A DNA stretch of 22,390 bases from Collinsella sp. Lineage in GTDB: Bacteria; Actinomycetota; Coriobacteriia; Coriobacteriales; Coriobacteriaceae. This document shows, piece after piece, positions 16,799 to 22,159 of the stretch. The stretch is from contig WGSL01000028.1 in the NCBI GenBank assembly GCA_014871665.1, forward strand, positions 1 through 22,390. The letters are read 5' to 3'. The notes under the pieces were generated by a model that saw only the letters and a program-made list of their open reading frames with translations, did no database searches and was not told the origin of the DNA. Within the stretch, counting starts at the first letter, position 1. Each line of letters begins with the position of its first letter. The position numbers were made by a program, and so were the translations under genes.

Positions 16799-17482
16799 AT
16801 GGACGCTGCGGCTTTGGACTTAACCCCTCGGGGTACGGCTTCGATTGAGGCGCTTGTAAACGGCCCCATTCAGACCAACAGTTACGCCGTGATTTCGAGT
16901 GGCGAATGCTTGATTATCGATCCCGCTTGGGAAGGTGAGAGCCTCGTTGCGCGTATCCAAGCCGAACACCCTGGCGTGCATGTGCTCGGTTCCGTCTGCA
17001 CGCACGGTCATGCCGATCATGTTGGCGGTGTAGCCGGAGTTCGGGCCGCCGTTGGCGCTGACGCCCTGTACGAGTTGTGTGTTAAGGATGCAGCTGTGCC
17101 GCATGCGAATATCGAGGAACAGCGAGCGATGTGGGGCATCGAGACGCCCGATCCGGGCGAGCCGACGCGGCTGCTTGCCGAGGGGGATACCATTGAGCTA
17201 GGCGACATTTGCCTGCAGGTTATCGAGGTACCCGGGCATACGCCGGGCGGCATCGTTCTATTCGCCGCAACAGAGCAGGGAAATATTGCTTTCGTGGGGG
17301 ACACGCTCTTTCCCAGCAGCCACGGCCGTACCGACCTTTCTGGAGGAGACGAGACGGCGATTTTGCGCTCGCTCTCCAAGCTCGCCCGGCTTCTCCCGCC
17401 CGATACCGTTTGCCTAACCGGTCATGGCGATCCGACCACCGTGGCACGCGAGCTCATGCAGAACCCTTTCATGCAGGTGTAG
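16799..17482 (+). CDS. MBL-fold metallo-hydrolase (glyoxalase II-like)
   Basis: Metallo-beta-lactamase-fold hydrolase (227 aa). The binuclear metal motif is THGHADHVGG (HxHxDH), with further ligands in PGHTPGG, FVGDTLF and the terminal GHGDPT. It opens with NGPIQTNSY, as in YcbL/glyoxalase II-like hydrolases. Such proteins cleave thioesters such as S-lactoylglutathione or related substrates; the substrate here is unknown. The ATG has the SD AAGGAGG 8 nt upstream. Position directly after rel matches the gene order in many Firmicutes, where a hydrolase or dtd follows rel. Length is normal, with no signal peptide, so cytoplasmic. Confidence 0.87.
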   Translation: MDAAALDLTPRGTASIEALVNGPIQTNSYAVISSGECLIIDPAWEGESLVARIQAEHPGVHVLGSVCTHGHADHVGGVAGVRAAVGADALYELCVKDAAVPHANIEEQRAMWGIETPDPGEPTRLLAEGDTIELGDICLQVIEVPGHTPGGIVLFAATEQGNIAFVGDTLFPSSHGRTDLSGGDETAILRSLSKLARLLPPDTVCLTGHGDPTTVARELMQNPFMQV

Positions 17483-17535
17483 CTTTATAGTCAGCTTCTG
17501 AAACACGAGAAGCGCCCAAACGTCAAGCTATTTTT
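17480..17535 (+). terminator. Probable terminator after the metallo-hydrolase gene
   Basis: TAGCTT (17480-17485, overlapping the stop codon) can pair with AAGCTA (17525-17530), which is followed by TTTTT. An inner GCTTCT/AGAAGC stem (17494-17499 with 17508-17513) lies in the loop. The pairing is modest. Confidence 0.4.
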
Positions 17536-17631
17536 CCCCAACGGGTCGATTCCGTAGGGCAAACGGTCAAAAAAAGTCTGTTTGGACGATATTCGTGAAC
17601 AAACGAACGTTTATGCTCGGGTGCGCCGTGG

Positions 17632-17637
17632 TAAAAT
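17632..17637 (+). promoter_or_regulatory. Candidate -10 box for fba
   Basis: TAAAAT lies 41 nt upstream of the aldolase ATG. The best -35 candidate is TTTATG at 17610-17615 with 16-nt spacing, a poor match. The 195-bp gap 17483-17677 otherwise holds only the preceding terminator. Confidence 0.4.
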
Positions 17638-17677
17638 CTCAGGCGTTATCGGAGCAACCTTACAGGAGGTTTCTTTT

Positions 17678-18544
17678 ATGCTCGTCAACGCAGCAGACAT
17701 GCTCAAGAAGGCCGAGGCTGGCAAGTACGGTCTCGGTGCCTTCAACACCAACAACCTCGAGTGGACCCTGGCTATTCTCCAGGCCGCCGAGGAGGCCAAG
17801 TCTCCGCTGATCCTTCAGTGCACCGCTGGTGCCGCTAAGTGGATGGGCGGTTTCAAGGTCTGCGCCGACATGGTCAAGGCTGCCGTCGAGGCCACGGGCG
17901 TTACCGTTCCCGTCGCCCTTCACCTCGATCACGGTTCTTACGAGGACTGCTTCAAGTGCATCGAGGCCGGCTTCACGTCCATCATGTATGACGGCTCTCA
18001 CGAGGAGACCTTCCAGCTTAACCTCGACCGTACCAAGGAGCTCGTTGAGCTTGCCCACTCCAAGGGCATGTCCATCGAGGCCGAGGTCGGCGGCATCGGC
18101 GGCACCGAGGACGGCGTGACCTCCAGCGGCGAGCTCGCTGATCCTGCTGAGTGCAAGCAGATTGCTGACCTGGGCGTCGACTTCCTCGCCTGCGGCATCG
18201 GCAACATCCACGGCGTCTATCCCGCCGACTGGGCTGGCCTTTCCTTCGAGCGTCTGGGCGAGATCAAGGCCCAGACCGGCGACCTGCCCCTCGTCCTGCA
18301 CGGTGGCACCGGCATCCCCGAGGATCAGATCAAGAAGGCCATTTCCCTGGGTATCTCCAAGATTAACGTCAACACCGACCTGCAGCTCGTCTTCGCCAAG
18401 GGCGTCCGCGAGTACATCGAGGCTGGCAAGGATCAGCAGGGCAAGGGCTTCGACCCCCGCAAGCTCCTCAAGCCTGGTCGCGACAACATCGTTGCTCGCA
18501 CCAAGGAGCTCATGGAGGAGTTTGGCTCCGTCAACAAGGCGTAA
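17678..18544 (+). CDS. fba: Class II fructose-1,6-bisphosphate aldolase
   Basis: Zinc-dependent aldolase (288 aa) splitting fructose 1,6-bisphosphate into dihydroxyacetone phosphate and glyceraldehyde 3-phosphate in glycolysis. Motifs: AFNTNNLEW near residue 21; LHLDHG (81-86), with catalytic Asp84 and zinc His85; EAEVGGIGGTEDG, the Glu-bearing loop; GIGNIHGVYP and LHGGTGIP, with the other zinc His residues; INVNTDLQ binding phosphate. The ATG at 17678 follows AGGAGG at 8 nt, and the protein then starts MLVNAADMLKKA as in the family; a longer reading from 17582 would run through the promoter. Codons are strongly biased to C/G endings and the SD is strong, consistent with high expression. Tagatose-bisphosphate or ketose-bisphosphate aldolase is the alternative. 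Confidence 0.93.
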   Translation: MLVNAADMLKKAEAGKYGLGAFNTNNLEWTLAILQAAEEAKSPLILQCTAGAAKWMGGFKVCADMVKAAVEATGVTVPVALHLDHGSYEDCFKCIEAGFTSIMYDGSHEETFQLNLDRTKELVELAHSKGMSIEAEVGGIGGTEDGVTSSGELADPAECKQIADLGVDFLACGIGNIHGVYPADWAGLSFERLGEIKAQTGDLPLVLHGGTGIPEDQIKKAISLGISKINVNTDLQLVFAKGVREYIEAGKDQQGKGFDPRKLLKPGRDNIVARTKELMEEFGSVNKA

Positions 18545-18565
18545 GTAGCGGTTTAACTTCCCGCC

Positions 18566-18659
18566 GGAGGCCCCGTTTCCCCTACGCTGTTTCCCTCGCG
18601 CTCACCTGGCTTCGCCAGAAGTCGCGCGATGGAATCAGCTCCGGGGAAACGGGGCCTCC
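18566..18659. repeat. 94-nt long imperfect palindrome after fba, terminator-like
   Basis: Outer arms of 17 perfect pairs (18566-18582 with 18643-18659) enclose further matched blocks: GCTG/CAGC, TTCC/GGAA, TCGCGC/GCGCGA and CTGGC/GCCAG, separated by single mismatches or short bulges. The whole segment folds into one rod. TTCGTT follows the 3' arm. It probably ends fba transcription or protects its 3' end. Its 3' half is repeated at 18705-18780. Confidence 0.6.
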
Positions 18660-18780
18660 TTCGTTAACTCGCTACAGGGTTACTGGGCGGAATTAGGATG
18701 GCTACTGGCTTTGCCAGAAGTCGCGCCAAGGAAACAGTTCCGGGGGACGGGGCTTCCTTCGTTTAACGCCGCAGGGTTAC
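18606..18780 (+). repeat. Two-copy imperfect direct repeat, 99-bp period
   Basis: Copy 1 (18606-18683) and copy 2 (18705-18780) both begin CTGGCTTYGCCAGAAGTCGC, pass through a CCGGGG and ACGGGGC block, and end CAGGGTTAC. Copy 2 carries only the 3' half of the long palindrome and lacks its left arm, so it looks like a truncated duplicate. The 352-bp gap 18545-18896 has no gene; it holds these repeats, a terminator and a promoter. Confidence 0.6.
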
Positions 18781-18822
18781 GAGTCTGAATTCATTTATTG
18801 ACTACCGTTCGGCGGTGTTGAT

Positions 18823-18850
18823 GGCTCCTTTGTTGGGGCTTTCTTTTTTA
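18823..18850 (+). terminator. Intrinsic terminator before the transglutaminase-like gene
   Basis: GGCTCC (18823-18828) pairs with GGGGCT (18835-18840), including two G-U pairs, around TTTGTT, followed by TTCTTTTTTA. The stem is weak but the U-tract is good. Confidence 0.45.
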
Positions 18851-18862
18851 TCTCGCTACAAT
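18833..18862 (+). promoter_or_regulatory. Promoter of the transglutaminase-like gene
   Basis: TTGGGG (18833-18838) and TACAAT (18857-18862) are 18 nt apart, overlapping the terminator arm and U-tract. Transcription would start near 18869, which supports the ATG at 18897 over the one at 18861 that lies inside the -10 box. Confidence 0.5.
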
Positions 18863-18896
18863 GGGCTTCAAGAGTTCTAATGACTTGGAGTTTGGT

Positions 18897-20330
18897 ATGG
18901 CTGTTATTGATGTGCTGCCTTCGGATGGGAAGGTTGTTGACGAGGGTCCTGTTGGCTGCTCTGTTGATGTTTGCTGCGATGACTTTCGCCATCTCGATAT
19001 TGGGCTACCGCCTGAGATTCTTCGTCTTAAGGATGCCGGGTATTTGACGCAGGCTGTTGCCGCCTGCGATCGCCTTTTGGAGCAGAACCCTGAGCCTTCG
19101 CTGGCTGCCTGCGTTCGCGCCGAGCGGTATCGCATGATCGAGACGCCGCTTCATTTTTCGGTGTCGCGTGATCGGGCTATCGAGATGATCCGCGAGGAGT
19201 GGCCTGAGTTTACCGAAGAGCAGTTTGACGACCTGATTAATCGCAAGCGTATTGACTGGCGTTTTATCGATGGCGAGCTGTTCGTTCTCGACAACTTCCT
19301 TGATTCTTTGCGTGTGTATCCCAAGGAGGTTCCGGGTCTACGTCCCGATTCTGCGGATGGAATTGCACTGCGCAACCAGATGCTCGAGGAGATGGAGTCG
19401 CAGGGCGGGCTGTCTCGCATCATTACGCTTAAGGCATGCGTGTCTGTTCCCGGTGCTTCGGAGGGGGAGACCGTTCGCGCGTGGCTTCCCGTTGCCGCCG
19501 CCTGTCGTCAACAGTCTCATATCGAGGTTCTCGATATGACGTCGGAGGGTACTGTTGCCTCTGAAAACGTTTCGGCTCGTACTGCCTCTTGGACATCTTC
19601 GACTGAACATTCATTCTCGGTGACCTATCGCTATCACATCGATGCCGCCTATTGCGATATTTATGGTGGCGCGCTCCCATCGCATACGTGCATGGACACG
19701 CCGCTGCCTGAGGATACTTCCGAGGACCGTCCGCACATTGCGTTTACGCCGTATCTGCAGCAGCTGACGGCCGGTGTTGTTGACGGACTCGAGGATCCGC
19801 TCGATCGCGCTCGTGCTATCTATGATTATCTGACGCAGCATATCGACTATCGCTATCAGCCGCCGTACTTGCTTTTGGGATCTATTGCCGATGACTGCGC
19901 GCATTCGCTCCGCGGCGATTGCGGCGTTATGGCGCTCACGTTTATCACCATGTGCCGTATCGCGGGCGTGCCTGCCCGTTGGCAGAGCGGCCTGTACGTT
20001 GCGCCCGATTCGGTGGGGTCGCACGACTGGGCAGAGTTCTATACGCCGCAGACCGGTTGGCTCAACGCCGACGTGTCATTTGGATCTTCTGCTCACAGGA
20101 TGGGGGAGGAGTGGCGCCGCCGTCACTACTTTGGCAATCTCGACCCATGGCGTATGGTGGCCAACAATCGATTCCAGGCAGAGTTTGAGCCCTCTTTCGA
20201 CGGCATGCGCGAGGACCCTTACGATAACCAGATGGGTGAGGCTTCGGTCGACGGTCGCGGATGCCGTCAGCGCGAGATGCTACGCACGGTCGAACTCATC
20301 GAAATGCTCGAAGTTCCATTTTCGGACTAA
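18897..20330 (+). CDS. Transglutaminase-like (papain-fold) domain protein
   Basis: Protein of 477 aa with a C-terminal transglutaminase-like domain. The candidate catalytic triad is Cys342 (RGDCGV), His376 (SHDWAEFY) and Asp392 (NADVSFG). Before it lies an Ig-like or N-terminal transglutaminase region (about 180-270, with VRAWLPVAA), and an acidic, helical N-terminal part with no recognised domain. There is no signal peptide or membrane helix, so it is probably cytoplasmic and a protease, peptidase or amidase rather than a cross-linker. The ATG at 18897 is chosen because TTGGAG lies 6 nt upstream. Codons are visibly more T-ending than in neighbouring genes, especially the first 100, hinting at lower expression or acquisition. 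It stands alone between terminators. Confidence 0.8.
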   Translation: MAVIDVLPSDGKVVDEGPVGCSVDVCCDDFRHLDIGLPPEILRLKDAGYLTQAVAACDRLLEQNPEPSLAACVRAERYRMIETPLHFSVSRDRAIEMIREEWPEFTEEQFDDLINRKRIDWRFIDGELFVLDNFLDSLRVYPKEVPGLRPDSADGIALRNQMLEEMESQGGLSRIITLKACVSVPGASEGETVRAWLPVAAACRQQSHIEVLDMTSEGTVASENVSARTASWTSSTEHSFSVTYRYHIDAAYCDIYGGALPSHTCMDTPLPEDTSEDRPHIAFTPYLQQLTAGVVDGLEDPLDRARAIYDYLTQHIDYRYQPPYLLLGSIADDCAHSLRGDCGVMALTFITMCRIAGVPARWQSGLYVAPDSVGSHDWAEFYTPQTGWLNADVSFGSSAHRMGEEWRRRHYFGNLDPWRMVANNRFQAEFEPSFDGMREDPYDNQMGEASVDGRGCRQREMLRTVELIEMLEVPFSD

Positions 20331-20345
20331 TCAACAGAAAGCTGT

Positions 20346-20351
20346 GATAAA
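20346..20351 (+). promoter_or_regulatory. Candidate extended -10 for tRNA-Leu
   Basis: GATAAA preceded by TGT (extended -10 form TGnGATAAA) lies 24 nt upstream of the mature tRNA 5' end. No good -35 is visible. The octamer TGTGATAA recurs at 20693-20700 before infC. Confidence 0.3.
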
Positions 20352-20369
20352 CTAACTCACGCATTGCGT

Positions 20370-20456
20370 GCCCGAGTGGCGGAATTGGCAGACGCAGTGG
20401 ACTCAAAATCCACCGTTGGCAACAACGTGCGAGTTCGAGTCTCGCCTCGGGCACCA
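20370..20456 (+). tRNA. tRNA-Leu, anticodon CAA
   Basis: An 87-nt class II tRNA. The acceptor stem GCCCGAG (20370-20376) pairs with CTCGGGC (20446-20452), and CCA is encoded after the discriminator A. The anticodon stem GTGGA/TCCAC encloses CTCAAAA, with anticodon CAA at 20404-20406 reading UUG. A long variable arm (GTTGGCAACAACGTG region) and a T arm with TTCGAGT are present, as required for tRNA-Leu. A terminator follows at 20476. Confidence 0.95.
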
Positions 20457-20502
20457 TACATGCAAGTGAGCGTTCAAGGGGGTTGCGGCCCCCTTTTTCG
20501 TG
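20434..20502 (+). repeat. Direct repeat copy 1: tRNA-Leu 3' end plus terminator
   Basis: The first 31 nt (20434-20464, from TTCGAG in the T loop through CCA to ATGCA) recur exactly at 20618-20648. After a short diverged patch, the terminator sequence from TTCAAG to TTTTTCGTG is again identical. Confidence 0.85.
20476..20498 (+). terminator. Intrinsic terminator of tRNA-Leu
   Basis: AAGGGGG, loop TTGCGG, CCCCC, TTTTT: a compact GC stem with a U-tract 20 nt after the CCA end. Confidence 0.85.
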
Positions 20503-20536
20503 CCGAACTCGCGTGAGCGCGCGAAGCGTTAAGCAA

Positions 20537-20609
20537 ACAGGCCTGTGGCCTGTCTGTAGCGGAGCGTGGCGAGGGCGCCACGCGCCCGAAGCCTGGGGCT
20601 TCGCGAAGC
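20537..20609 (+). repeat. Cluster of perfect GC-rich hairpins between the tRNA repeats
   Basis: Three adjacent stems are present: ACAGGCC/GGCCTGT (20537-20553), GCGTGGCG/CGCCACGC (20564-20583) and CGAAGCC/GGCTTCG (20587-20603). The 12-nt palindrome GCTTCGCGAAGC (20598-20609) overlaps the last. No ORF with an SD is seen here. Confidence 0.65.
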
Positions 20610-20617
20610 GAAGTCCC

Positions 20618-20685
20618 TTCGAGTCTCGCCTCGGGCACCATACATGCACCTGCGCTTCAAGGGGGTTGCGGCCCCCTTTTTCGTG
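20618..20685 (+). repeat. Direct repeat copy 2: partial tRNA-Leu 3' end plus terminator
   Basis: A second copy of the T loop, acceptor 3' strand and CCA lacks any 5' tRNA part, so it cannot fold as a tRNA. It lies 184 bp downstream of copy 1 and resembles an attachment-site-like duplication or a tRNA gene remnant. Confidence 0.8.
20659..20681 (+). terminator. Second copy of the tRNA-Leu terminator
   Basis: Same AAGGGGG, TTGCGG, CCCCC, TTTTT structure as at 20476. It insulates the infC promoter region that begins about 12 nt later. Confidence 0.8.
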
Positions 20686-20714
20686 TACGTAATGTGATAA
20701 CGCGCTGTACGTGT

Positions 20715-20720
20715 TATTAT
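20715..20720 (+). promoter_or_regulatory. Extended -10 promoter candidate for infC operon
   Basis: TATTAT preceded by TGT (TGnTATTAT). The -35 candidate TGTGAT (20693-20698) is weak, at 16-nt spacing. Transcription from here would give a leader of about 175 nt before infC. Confidence 0.45.
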
Positions 20721-20753
20721 TCGCAAGGCGTTGTTTCCGCAATGCCCTAAAGA

Positions 20754-20769
20754 GGAACCCGAGGGTTCC
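20754..20769 (+). promoter_or_regulatory. Leader hairpin in infC 5' UTR
   Basis: GGAACC/GGTTCC with loop CGAG-like (20754-20759 with 20764-20769). It is part of the structured leader before the attenuator at 20850; a TCCTC/GAGGA stem follows at 20821-20835. Confidence 0.45.
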
Positions 20770-20849
20770 CACCTTTTGGCGCCAATGAGCAGCTGACTGG
20801 TCATACAAATTAGATTCTCTTCCTCAAATCGAGGATGTCTATGTGTACG

Positions 20850-20883
20850 ACCTGGTTGCTGAGAAGCGCCGGGTTATTTTTTT
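20850..20883 (+). terminator. Terminator-like attenuator in the infC leader
   Basis: ACCTGG (20850-20855) pairs with CCGGGT (20869-20874), with one T-G pair. An inner GCT/AGC stem carries a GAGA loop. TA and seven Ts (20877-20883) follow, ending seven nt before the infC SD. Since no gene ends here, this is best read as premature termination control of infC-rpmI-rplT, analogous to the L20 leader of Bacillus. AGCAGC near 20789 could form an antiterminator with GTTGCT in the 5' arm. The ligand and mechanism are inferred. Confidence 0.6.
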
Positions 20884-20902
20884 ATGAATGGAGGTAGGGA
20901 AA

Positions 20903-21457
20903 ATAGCTAAGTCTGATGACACCCGCATCAACGACGAGATTACTGCATCTTCGTGCCGTTTGATTGGCGTCGATGGCTCTCAGCTCGGCCTGTTCGCCAT
21001 CCGCGATGCTCAGCGCGTCGCCGACGATCAGGGTCTCGACCTGGTCGAGATCGCTCCCAACGCGGAGCCGCCGGTCTGCAAGGTCATGGACTACGGTAAG
21101 TTCAAGTACCAGCAGGCCATGAAGGCCAAGGCTGCTCGTAAGAACCAGTCCAAGGTCGAGGTCAAGGAAATGAAGTTCCGACCCAAGATCGACGTTGGCG
21201 ACTACGAGACCAAGAAGGGCCACGTTCTGCGTTTCCTCAAGAAGGGCGCGCGCGTTAAGATCACCATCATGTTCCGCGGCCGTGAGATGGCTCACCCGGA
21301 GCAGGGCCTTAACGTTCTCGAGCGTCTCGCCGAGGATCTCAAGCCTTACGCTACGGTCGAGTCCAAGCCTAAGATGGAAGGCCGTAACATGCTTATGCTG
21401 CTCGCCCCGATTAAGGGCGCCTTCGATGAGGATAAAGCGGCAAGCGATACCAAGTAA
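20903..21457 (+). CDS. infC: Translation initiation factor IF-3, probable AUA start
   Basis: IF3 (184 aa) binds the 30S subunit, keeps subunits apart and proofreads start codons. The N-domain has TRINDEI, the usual opening, and GSQLGLFAIRDA. The linker holds KVMDYGKFKYQQAMKAK, and the C-domain MKFRPKIDVGDYETK and VKITIMFRGREMAHPEQG. Start choice: GGAGGT at 20890-20895 is followed after 7 nt by ATA (20903), giving a normal IF3 N-terminus. The ATG at 20888 overlaps this SD and has none of its own, and another ATG at 20884 gives only 8 codons. Rare infC start codons (AUU, AUA, AUC) are an established autoregulatory device. The gene lies behind an attenuator and leads the rpmI-rplT operon. Confidence 0.93.
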   Translation: MAKSDDTRINDEITASSCRLIGVDGSQLGLFAIRDAQRVADDQGLDLVEIAPNAEPPVCKVMDYGKFKYQQAMKAKAARKNQSKVEVKEMKFRPKIDVGDYETKKGHVLRFLKKGARVKITIMFRGREMAHPEQGLNVLERLAEDLKPYATVESKPKMEGRNMLMLLAPIKGAFDEDKAASDTK

Positions 21458-21489
21458 CTAGTGTTCTGTAACCGATTAAGGAGTATTTC

Positions 21490-21720
21490 ATGCCTAAGAT
21501 GAAGTCCCACAGCGGCACCAAGAAGCGTTTCCGCAAGACTGGTACCGGCAAGCTTATGCGCGCCAAGGCTTTCAAGAGCCACATCCTGAGCAAGAAGTCC
21601 ACCAAGCGTAAGCGTGGCTTCCGTCAGGAGACCGAGATCGCCGCTGCCGACCGCAAGGTATCAAGTCGCGTCTCGCCTAAGTTCGCGTTCCCGTTTTTCG
21701 TTTTACCGTCTAGGAGTTGA
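21490..21720 (+). CDS. rpmI: Ribosomal protein L35, 3' end probably frameshifted
   Basis: L35 of the large ribosomal subunit: small and very basic, with the family opening MPKMKSHSGTKKRFRKTGTG and the KSTKRKR block. The ATG has AAGGAG upstream. As written, the frame runs 76 codons and ends FAFPFFVLPSRS, a hydrophobic tail foreign to L35, which is normally about 63-66 residues. One extra base around 21659-21660 would give KVIKSRLA followed by TAA at 21678-21680, a normal ending at 63 residues. So a one-base loss, real or from sequencing, is likely within the last eight codons. The extended frame also runs into the rplT SD. The core protein to about residue 56 is intact. Confidence 0.85.
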   Translation: MPKMKSHSGTKKRFRKTGTGKLMRAKAFKSHILSKKSTKRKRGFRQETEIAAADRKVSSRVSPKFAFPFFVLPSRS

Positions 21721-21726
21721 TAGAAC

Positions 21727-22086
21727 ATGGCACGTATTAAGCGCGCTGTTGCCGCCAAGAAGAAGCGCCGTACCGTTATGCACCGTGCGAAGGGTTACTA
21801 CGGTGCCGCTTCGCGTACTTACAAGCATGCTAAAGAGCAGGTCCAGCACTCCCTGCAGTATCAGTATCGTGATCGCCGCAACAAGAAGCGCGAGATCCGT
21901 TCTCTCTGGATCACTCGTATCAACGCTGCTGCTCGTCTGAACGACATCTCTTACTCTCAGTTCATGCACGGCCTGAAGGTTGCCGGCATCGAGCTCGACC
22001 GCAAGGTCCTGGCTCAGATGGCTTACGAGGACATCGAGTCCTTCAACGAGCTGGCTACCATTGCCAAGAAGGCTCTCGAGGCCTAA
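21727..22086 (+). CDS. rplT: Ribosomal protein L20
   Basis: L20 (119 aa, standard length) binds 23S rRNA early in 50S assembly and in several bacteria also represses its own operon through the infC leader. Family motifs: MARIKRAVAAKKKRR, AKGYYGAASRTYKHAKEQ, RDRRNKKREIRSLWITRINAA, and the C-terminal GLKVAGIELDRKVLAQMA. The SD AGGAG lies 10 nt before the ATG. It is the last gene of the infC operon, and a strong terminator starts 20 nt after the stop. Confidence 0.97.
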   Translation: MARIKRAVAAKKKRRTVMHRAKGYYGAASRTYKHAKEQVQHSLQYQYRDRRNKKREIRSLWITRINAAARLNDISYSQFMHGLKVAGIELDRKVLAQMAYEDIESFNELATIAKKALEA

Positions 22087-22105
22087 TAGATTCTCTTGAA
22101 TCGCT

Positions 22106-22143
22106 AGGGGAGTGTCGCGTTGTGCGCGGCGCTCCCCTTTTTT
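22106..22143 (+). terminator. Strong intrinsic terminator of infC-rpmI-rplT
   Basis: A 14-pair stem (22106-22119 with 22125-22138, two G-U pairs) has a 5-nt loop and is followed by a run of Ts to 22143. Confidence 0.92.
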
Positions 22144-22159
22144 ATCGAAAGCGCTGGTT

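Noticed and set aside
18566..18780. CRISPR-like array after fba
   Set aside because: Only two imperfect copies of a 76-78-nt palindromic unit with a 99-bp period; no short regular repeats with unique spacers and no cas genes.
20296..20808. Minus-strand 170-aa ORF across the tRNA and repeats
   Set aside because: It is antisense to tRNA-Leu and the duplicated 3' end. Its repeated peptide (EKGGRNPLE) simply reads the direct repeats twice, and it has no SD. Such ORFs are common database artefacts.
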